Assembly: GCA_038501195.1 (NCBI GenBank)
Contig: JBBPUQ010000001.1
Coordinates: 1,798,001-1,862,000, forward strand
Direction: 5' to 3'
DNA: 64,000 nt
Source of the DNA: Nemania diffusa
Taxonomy: Eukaryota; Ascomycota; Sordariomycetes; Xylariales; Xylariaceae
Position numbers and translations under genes: made by a program. The notes below the pieces were generated by a model, which worked only from the letters and a program-made list of their open reading frames with translations, did no database searches and was not told the origin of the DNA. Positions 54,404-64,000 of the stretch are shown in pieces (within the stretch, counting starts at the first letter, position 1; every line of letters begins with the position of its first letter).

Positions 54404-56534
54404 TAAATTTTTTTAATATATAATTATAAAATTTATAAAAAAAATATTAAAAAAAATATTTTTTATAAAAAAAATAAAAAAAATTAAAAAGTAATAAAAA
54501 TATATTTAATAAAATAATTTTTAAAAAAAAATTAAAAAAAATAAATAAAAAATTAAAAAAACTATTTTTAAAAAAAAAAAATTAAATAATAAAAAAATTT
54601 AATATAATAATAATATAATATATATAATAATTAATTTATTTTTTTTAAAATTATATTTAATTTTAAATATTTATATAATTAAAATTTAAAAGTTATATTT
54701 TTTATTTAATAATATATTATTAAATAATTATAATATTTTTTATTTTATAAATAATAAATTATTTTTAAAAAATAAAACAGTAATAAATATTAATATTTTT
54801 TAATTTTTAATTTTAAAAATAAAAATTTAAATTATAAAAAATATATTTTTTAAAAAAAATAAAAAAAAATTAATTAATTTAATATTTATTAAAATAATAT
54901 TTATAAAAAAATTTTATATAAATTTAATTTTTAAAGTTTATTTTTAAAAAATAAAAATATAATATTATAAATTAAATTATATATTAAAATTTAATAAATT
55001 TAAAAAAAAAAAAATATATAAATTAAACTTTTAAAATATTATAATTTAATATTTTTTTAATATAATTTATTTTTTATTTATTTAAATTAATTTTTTATAA
55101 TAAATATAATATATATTTTAATAAAAGTTTTTATAAATATAATAAAAGTTTTTAATAATTTTAATATAAATAAAATAAATTTTTTTATATTAATTTTTTA
55201 AAAACTTTTTAAAATTAAAATGTTTAAAATTTAAATTATTTAAAATATTAATATATAATATAAAAAATATAAAAATTAATAAAATTTTATAATTTAAATA
55301 TAAAAATTATATAAAAATATATATTTTATAAAAAAATTTTAAATAAATTTTTAAAAAAATATTAATAAAATTTTTTTATAAAATTTTTTAAAATTTATTT
55401 AATTATTTAAAAAAATTTAATAAATTATAATAAATATTAATATTTAAAAATAAATTTAATAATATAATTTAATTTTATTTTTTTAAAAATAAAAAATAAA
55501 ACTTTATATTTAAATAAATAAAAAAGTTTAAATATTAAATAATATAATAATTTAAATTTTTTATAATAAAATTTAAAAATAATAATAAAAAAATAATTAT
55601 TATTATTTAAAAAGTTATATATTATAAATTTTAAATTAAAAAAAAAAAAATTTAATTTAAAACTTTTATTAAATTATATTAAAAAATTAATAAAAAATAA
55701 TAAAAAAATAATTAAAAAAATAATTAAAAAATTAATTAAAATATTTTTAAAAACTAAATTTTTAAATTTTTTTTAATTAAAAATAATTTAAATAATAGTT
55801 TAATTATATAATATTAATTTTTTAAAAAAAAAACAATTTTTATATATTTTATAAAATATTTAAATTATAATTTAATTAATATTTTAAATAATATATATTT
55901 AAAATAAAAAAAAAATTAAAAATTAATTTTAAATTAAATTAAAATTAAATTTTTATATATAAATATAAAATTTATTTTTTAAATAAAAAAAAAAAAAACT
56001 AGTTATTATTATTAAATTTTTAAAATAAAATTAAAAATATATATTAAATATTTAATAAAATATATAATAAATAATTTATATAAAATTTAAATTTTTTATT
56101 TATAAAAAATAATTTTAATAAAAAATATTAAATTTAATAAAAAATTTTTTTATAATAAAAAATAAAAATGTTTTAAAATTAAAATTTTAAAAATATAAAT
56201 AAATAAAATTAAATTAAATAAATTTAAAAATATTATAATTTTAAAAATTTAAAATATATAAAAATTTATAATAATAATAAATTAAAAAATAAATAAAAAT
56301 ATTTTAAATAATTATAATAATAATATTTAATTTATTAATAAATTTTTTAATATTTATTTAAAAAAAATAAAATTTAAAAATAAATATAATTATAATAAAA
56401 TTAATTAAAAAATTTAATAAAAACTATATATTTTAATTATAAAAATTTTTAATTTTTTAATAAATATTTAAATTTAAAAAATAATAAAATAATATAAAAA
56501 TAAAACTTAAAAAAATAATTTAAAATAAAATAAT

Positions 56535-56842
56535 TATTAATAAAACTTTATATATATATATATATAAAAAAATTTAAAATAATTTATAAAATTTAAAATT
56601 TGTTTTTAAGTTTTAAAGTTTTGTATTAATTTATATATATATTTTATAAAAAAAAATCCAATTAAAAAAGTTATATATAAGTTATTTATATATATATATA
56701 TATAAAATTTATAAGTTTTATAAATTTTAATAAATTTTTATATTTTTTATTTATTTAGTTATTTAATAAAAGTTTTAGTTTAAGTTTTAATTATATATAT
56801 TTAATATATATATATAAATTTTATTAAATTATTAATTTAATA
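56535..56842 (-). repeat. Left LTR of retrotransposon 2
   Basis: 308 bp. It contains a TATATA microsatellite and paired blocks such as TAAAATTTATAAGTTTTATA. It is more AT-rich than its right partner. Confidence 0.85.
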
Positions 56843-59800
56843 TTAAAAATTTTTTTTTTATATAATAATTTTAGTTTTAATATTAACTAATTTTTTGTTA
56901 TTTTTTTTATTATTTAATTAATTTATATATATTTTTATTTATATAACTAGTTTATTTATATTAATTATTTTTTTTAATATTTAATTAAATGTTTTTTTTA
57001 TATAAATGTTTATTAAGTTATTTTTATTATTAATTTAATATATTTTTATAATTTTACAATTTTTGTATATTTTTTAAAATAATATAATATTAATTATAAG
57101 TTGTTTTTTTTATATAATTTTTAGTTTAATTAAACATTTATATAAAAATTTAAAATTAATATATATAATTAATAATATAGTTAATAATTTTATTATATAA
57201 ATAATTTTTTAAAAAATTATATTAAATATAATAATATAATTAAATTTATTAATTATATTATATAATTTATTTATTAATATATTATATATAACTTATTTAT
57301 ATTTAATTAAATTTTAATAAATAATATTACTTTTAATTATAAAAGTATTTTTTATATAGTTTTTATTAACTAATATAATTACAAATTTAATTTAAAAACT
57401 TAAATTTTTGTTATTTATAAATATTTTGTTAATAAAAATAAAAATTTTTATATAACTAAAATTTAAAAATATATAACATAGTTTTTATTATATATTATTA
57501 ATTTATTATTATATTTATATATTTAATGTTTTAATATTATTTTTTAATAGTTTTTAAATTTATATAACAATTAATAAATTATATAATATTTTTAATTAAT
57601 ATATTAATACAATATATATATTTTAAGTTTATTAAACAATATATTATTAAAAATAATTTTTTGTATAAAAGTTAATAATATATAATTATTTAATTTGTTT
57701 TTATTAAATAAAAAAAAAATTCTATTTATTTATTTAAGTTTTATTTTTATTAAATTTAACAAAATATTTAAATGTTAATTTTATTTTTAATTTTATATAA
57801 AATAGTAGTTTAGTTTTTTTTTTATATAAAAACTTTTTAAATATAATATTAAAAATATTGTTTGTTTAAAGTTTTATAATTATAAATTTATTAAGTTTTT
57901 TTTTAATATATAATAAATATAAGTTATATATAAATATTTTTATATTTAATTTTTAATAGTAATATTTATAATAAATTTTATATTAATATAATTTTAATTT
58001 AATTAATTTATATAATAGTTATATAATTTAAAACATAATATTTGTTAAATATTTATTTTTTAGTTTTTTTAATAAATAAATATAAATTTTTTAGTTTAAT
58101 TTATTATATAATTATATATATATTTAAAAAATATTTTATAATTTTATATATATATTGTAGTTTTAAATTAGCAACAGTTTTAAAATTATAATAAATTATT
58201 AATTTATATATTAAATTATTAATATTTATATAAAAATTTAAACTTTATTATTATTTTTATAACTTTATATAATTAATTTAAACTTTTTATATAATTTAAT
58301 TGTTTTATTTTTAACTTTTTATATAAATTTAATTTAAAAAATCTTTATTTAGTTATATTAATTTAAGTTATATTATATAAACTAAAATATATTTTAAATT
58401 ATTAATATATTTATTTTAATTATATTTAATTGTTTAAAAAATATATTAAATATAATAATTATATTATTTTGTTTTAATTATATAATTAAAATATAATTGT
58501 TAATTTTTTTTAATATAAAATATTAATTATTAATAAATATAAATGATTTTTTTAATTTATTTTTATATTAAAGTTATAATTGTTTAATAATTTAAAAAAA
58601 GTTATATAAAAAATTATTTTTTTTATATAATAAATTAAATATAACTTTTTATTAATAATATAGTTTTATTTATATATAATAAAACTTAGTTAGTTTATTT
58701 GTTATATTAACTATAATATTATAATTTTTAATTATAGAAATTTTATATAGTTTTGTTTAATTTTTATGCTTTTTTTATATTATAATTTTATTTTAAAAAA
58801 ATAAAAAAAATATTTTATATAATAATATTAGTTTATTTTTAGTTTATATAACTTAATTAATATTAATTTTTATATAAATATTTTTTAATATTTTTATAAC
58901 TTTTTATATAATTTTTACTTTTTAAATAATTTTTAATAAAAAAAATAAATTATTATTAATTTTAAAATAAACTTTAAAAATTAACAAAATAAATATAAAA
59001 CTATTTAGTTTTATTATATTATTTAAATTTTTTATAACTATTTATAATATTATTTTTTATTTATATAATAATTGATTTTTTTATATAAAATATTAAATAT
59101 ATAATAAAATAATATATATATTTATTTAACTTTTTTAACAGTTTAATATATTTTAACAAATATTTTTTTATATAAAATTTTAACTAGTTATATATTATTA
59201 CAAAATTTTTTAAATAAAAAATTTATATTAAAATTATATATAATATAATTAAATAGCTTTTAATATATTAAAATTTAATATTAATATAATATGTTTTAAA
59301 TATTATATATATTTAAAAACTTTAAAAATTTAACTACTTAAAACAAAATATTTATATTAATTATATATAAAATCAATTATTTGTTAATTTATATAATATT
59401 AATAATAATTTTATAATTAAAATTATATTTATTTTTTAACAAAAACTTAAATTTTTTTAAAATTTAATTATATAATTAATAATAATAACAAAACTTTTTA
59501 ATTTTTTAAAATATTAAAACATTTATATTATTATATTTAATTTTTTATAATAATTTTATAAATTTTTTTATATAAAAATATTTAAATTAATAATATAATT
59601 TTTAAAACTTTTGTTTTATAAAATAATTTATAGCTTTTAATTAGTTAATATTAAAAAATAAATGTTTTTATTTTTATATAATTAATATTGTTATATTATT
59701 TTATTATATAATTATATTTTATATATTATTAAAATAAATATATAATTAATTTATATTTTATAATAATAATAAAAACAAAATTAATATATTTAAAATATAA

Positions 59801-62085
59801 AATTTAATTAATTTAATTAATATTAAAATAGTTATAATATTTATAGTTTTAAAATTTTTAATATTATTAAATCAAATTGCTATATTATTTAAAATTTAAT
59901 TTATTTATATAAAAAAGTTTTTTTATACAAAAGTTTTAGTTTAAGCTTTTTTAATAATTAAAACTTTAATTATATTAATATTTTATAAAATATTTTAATA
60001 TTTTATATTATATTAACTATTTAAATAAAAATTATTTAATATTAATATTTAATTTTAAATATATATATTTTTTTTTATTATATAATAAAAATATATTAAA
60101 TTTATTAAAAATTAAACTATTTTATTTTTAGTTTTAAAATTTAAGTTATTATTAAATTTATTATTATATAAAATATTTTTATTATTTTTATAATTTAATA
60201 TAAATATATTATACTTTTTATATAATAAAGTTTTTTGTTTTAAAATATTATATATAATAAAATATTATTTTTTTGTTTTTAATTTTTTTTATTAATTATA
60301 ATTAATAAATTAACAATTAAATTTTTTATAAATAAAACATTTTTTATTATTTCTATTATTTTTTTTGTATAATTGTTGTAATTTTTAATAAAAATTTTTT
60401 TTAAAGTTATAATTATATAATTGTTTTAAATATTTAATATTATACTATTTATTAACAAAATAAATATTTGTTATATAATAATAGTTTATTTTTTAATTAA
60501 AAAAAACTTGTAGTATTATTTATAAATTAAAAAATAAAACTTTATATATAAGTTTTTAATTAATTAAAACAAGTTTAAACTTAAATATATTAAAATATAT
60601 TTATATAACTATTATATAAAATAATATTTTTTTATAATAATTAAATTTTAAAATATATTATATAAATTAAAACTTATTAATTATAGTTTTTAATATTTTA
60701 AATATTATTTTTATTAAATTATTTTGTTTTATTTATATAAAAATAGTAATAATTTAATTAGTTTAATATTAATTATAATTAATTGTTATATTAAAATAAT
60801 TATTAAATATTGTATAAATTTTATTTTATTTATATATTAAACTAATATAATTAAAATAATATTATTTAGCTTTTTTTTTTAATATAAAAAAAAATATTAT
60901 ATAATATTGTTTTTTAATAATTTTAAATTAACAGTATATTAAAATAAAAATTCAAGCTTTATTATATAATATATTATATAATTTATTGCTATAGTTTTAG
61001 TTAAATCGTTATATTTTAGTAAATATAATAAATTAAATTATTTTAATTAAACTATTGTAAATAATTTAAATAAAAAAAAGTTTATACAAACAATTTTTAT
61101 ATATAAGTAAAAATATAAAATATATAGTAAAAATTTTAAAAATAAATATAAATTTTTAAGTTTTTATTTATATAAAAAAATTAAATATTTAATTATTAGT
61201 ACTAAATATTATATAATATATTAATATTATTAGTTTTAATATAACTAGTTGTAATATTAAAAAATTTATTTATATAACAAAAAGTTTTAATATATTTATT
61301 AATATAAATATTAAAACTAGTACTGTTTATATAAATATATTATTGTTTAATTTATTATTGTTTTTATTTTTATATTTTTTAAAAATATAAATAAACTTGT
61401 TATTATATGTTATATTATATAATTAATATTTATAAATATAAGTTTTATTTATTTGTTAAAGTTTATTATAAATGTTTATATAGATTGTTTGTTTTTAACT
61501 TTTAGTTATATATAATTATATAAATATTATATAAAATATGTTATTAATTTTATAAGTTTTAAAAAAATATTAAAATTAATAGTTATATTTTAATATTTTG
61601 GATTTATTTTTTTTTTTTAAATTTTTATTTAAATATTACTACTTTTAACTATATTTTTATATATAAAATCATTTTTATTATATAAAGCTGTTAAATTGTT
61701 ATTTTAAGTTTATTTAGCTGCTATAGCTATTGCTGCTATTATTGCTTTTGTTATTAATATTAATATAATTATAAAAAGTAAAAAAATAAAAGTTATAAAA
61801 TAAATAAAATAGTTAAAAAATTAAATATATAAAATAGTTTATAGTTTTGTTAATTTTTATATAAAAGTTAACTAAACTATTATAAAAAAAACTTTAATTT
61901 TATAATAGTTAAACTTTGTTTATTTAACAATTAATTTAATATGTTTTTAGTTAATTAATAAAAATAATAATTTATTTTTTATATAAAAAAAAAAAAAATA
62001 TAGCATAAAAGTTATTTTTAATAATAATTAGTTTTTGCTTTTTTATTTTGTTAATTTGTAATTATATTTTATAATTATTAATTAG

Positions 62086-62393
62086 TATTAATAAAACTTT
62101 TTATATATATATATATATAAAAATTTGGAGTAATTTATAAAGTTTAAAATCTGTTTTTAAATTTTAAAATTCTATATTAATTCATATATATATTTTATAA
62201 AAAAAAGTACAATTAAAAAAATTATATACAAGTTATTTATATATATATATATATAAAACTTATAAGTTTTATAAATTTTAGTAAGTTTTTATATTTTTTA
62301 TTTATTTAATTACTTAATAAAAGTTTTAATTTAAGTTTTAGTTATATATATTTAGTGTATATATACAAGTTTTATTAAGTTATTAGTTTAACA
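62086..62393 (-). repeat. Right LTR of retrotransposon 2
   Basis: 308 bp, the same length as the left LTR and colinear with it. It keeps bases such as TTTGGAG and TTAGTGTATATATACAAG that are T/A only in the left copy. Confidence 0.85.
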
Positions 62394-64000
62394 ATAATAA
62401 TATTTTTAAAAAATAAAATATTTTAAAGTTTTTAAATTAATATATAAAATATTAAAAATAAATTAAATAAAAATTTATAATAATATAAATATTAAATTAT
62501 ATTTAAAATATTAAATAAATTATTTTAAATAAAATATAAATATATATATAAAATAAATTTATTAATTTTATATATAAATAAATATATTTAAAAAATAATA
62601 TTTAAAAAATTAAAAAATAATAATAAAAATTATATAATTTTTATAACTATATTTTATAAAAAAAATAAAAGTTATTTTTTAAAAAATAATTTTTAATAAT
62701 TTTTTATAAAAGCTTTTATATTTAATTAATTAAAAACTTTATATTAAAAAAACTAAAAATATAAAATATTATATATAATATTTATAATAATAATAAATTA
62801 AAAAAAAACTATATATTTAAATATAATATTTTAAAAATTTTATATTTATAAAAATAATTTTTTAAAATTATTATTTAAAAACTAAATTTTTTTTTTAAAT
62901 ATTTAATTAATAAATTATTTAAAACTAATATTTATAAAAAATATAAATAATTAAAAAATAATAAAATATTTAAAATTATTTTTATATAAAATATAAAAAA
63001 CAATTTATTTTTATTAAAATAAATATTTATATATAAATTTAATAAAAATAATTTTTTAAATATAAATAAAATATATTTAATAATTAAAAATAATTTTTAA
63101 AAAAAAAATATATTTTAATTAATTTATATAATTATATTTATAATTAAAATATTTAAATTTATAATAATATTAATATAATTAAAATATTTTTTAATATATT
63201 AGAAATTAATAAAATTTTTATAAATATATAATTTTTAAAAAATTTTAATTAAAATAATTTAATTAATAAATTTAATAAAATATTATATAATTTAAAAAAC
63301 TTTTTATTATTATAATATAAAAAATTTATAAAAATATTTAAAATTAATAAAATAATAATTTTAAAAAAAAAACTTTATTTATTTTATATTTTAAAATATA
63401 TAATATTTATTATATTTTATATAAATAACTTTTTAATTTTATATTATAAAATTTATAAAAAAAAAACAAAAAAAATTATTTTAAATATTAAAAAAGTTTA
63501 TAAAATTAAAAATTAAAATAATATTATTAAATTTTTAAAAATTAAAATAATTTAAAATTATTTTTAAAAAATAATTATATTAATATATAATAAATAAATT
63601 AATAAAATTATAACATATTATAAATTTAATAATTAAAATTAAATTTTTATAATATTATTTTTAATAAAAAAGTTTAAAAAATATTTAAAAAATATAATAA
63701 AAATAATAATTAAATTATATTAAAAATTAATTAAATTAATTTTATATATAATAATATTTTTAAAATTAAATATTATATATATAATAATATAACTTTTAAA
63801 ATTTTTAATTAATTTTAATTTTATATATTATTAAATTATTTATTAAATAATTTAATATTTATATATAATATATTTTTTTAAAATTATATATAAAATATAA
63901 AACTATAAAGTTTAAACTTTTTTAATAATAAAAAATATTTTATTTATAAATAATTATAAAATTTATTATTTTTTATATAAATATATTATATTATTATTTA

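Larger units (their letters stand above)
56535..62393 (-). mobile_element. RIP-degraded LTR retrotransposon 2
   Basis: A 5.86-kb element bounded by two 308-bp direct repeats. The right LTR ends TTTAACA and the left LTR starts TATTA, consistent with original TGTTA...TAACA termini. Both flanks carry the same 5 bases, ATAAT (56530-56534 and 62394-62398), the target site duplication. A T-rich tract just after the left LTR could be the complement of a polypurine tract, suggesting minus orientation; this is weak. No open frames survive. Confidence 0.85.
45650..64000. repeat. AT desert: RIP-eroded repeat block
   Basis: From about 45650 to the window end nearly every base is A or T, with no usable open frame. 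C and G are almost absent at 45730-47160, 54410-56530 and 62400-64000. They are somewhat more common inside the two retrotransposons (47169-54403, 56535-62393). This fits heavy RIP of nested, duplicated transposons; such blocks are often heterochromatic. A pericentromeric or subtelomeric location is possible but not shown. Confidence 0.88.

Noticed and set aside
45650..64000. Mitochondrial DNA or a CRISPR-like array as the source of the AT-rich block
   Set aside because: There are no mitochondrial genes, tRNAs or regular repeat-spacer units; LTR pairs with target duplications show nuclear transposons under RIP.

Overview
The window is nuclear DNA of a filamentous ascomycete (Pezizomycotina). 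Evidence: short introns of 46-137 nt, nearly all GT-AG, several with CTRAY-type branch points; fungus-specific families (NACHT-ankyrin NLR, FunK1 kinase, fungal CorA-like transporter, LYC1-type acetyltransferase); and blocks of DNA that are almost only A and T with the C-to-T / G-to-A signature of repeat-induced point mutation (RIP). No species can be named from what is visible.

Layout. 1-1.18 kb is an RIP-eroded AT block; a 189-bp stretch at its edge exists a second time, almost unmutated, just outside. 1.2-5.1 kb holds gene remnants, a fold-back element and an intact LYC1-like acetyltransferase gene. 5.1-10.2 kb is an 8-exon ABCC (MRP-type) ABC transporter. 10.5-14.8 kb (minus) is an NLR gene. 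Its central and C-terminal parts are long open frames; I rebuilt five and a half kilobases of gene context by eye and found six short upstream exons that encode an alpha/beta-hydrolase (SesB-like) effector domain, with Asn where the nucleophile Ser should be. 15.6-20.8 kb has one uncharacterised gene plus relics. 20.9-24.6 kb is a 9-exon CorA-like transporter with a 9-nt exon. 28.2-29.1 kb is a short-chain dehydrogenase. 30.2-32.5 kb is a MYND / RNase H fusion. 34.1-36.7 kb has a small orphan and a TPR protein with an F-box-like start. 38.9-40.2 kb is an alpha/alpha-toroid (six-hairpin-like) gene broken by one in-frame TAG. 41.6-44.0 kb is a FunK1 protein kinase. From about 45.65 kb to the end the sequence is an AT desert in which two RIP-eroded LTR retrotransposons can still be delimited by LTR pairs and matching 5-bp target duplications (47169-54403 and 56535-62393).

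The gene-bearing part also contains at least two families of small inverted-repeat (MITE-like) elements, three copies each, and two single inverted repeats. The genes do not form a pathway or operon. The NLR, CorA-like, F-box-like and FunK1 genes are types that are often variable and accessory in fungi; together with the relics and the AT desert they suggest a fast-evolving compartment. All gene structures with introns are my manual models: exon phases were checked to be consistent, but no RNA evidence was available.
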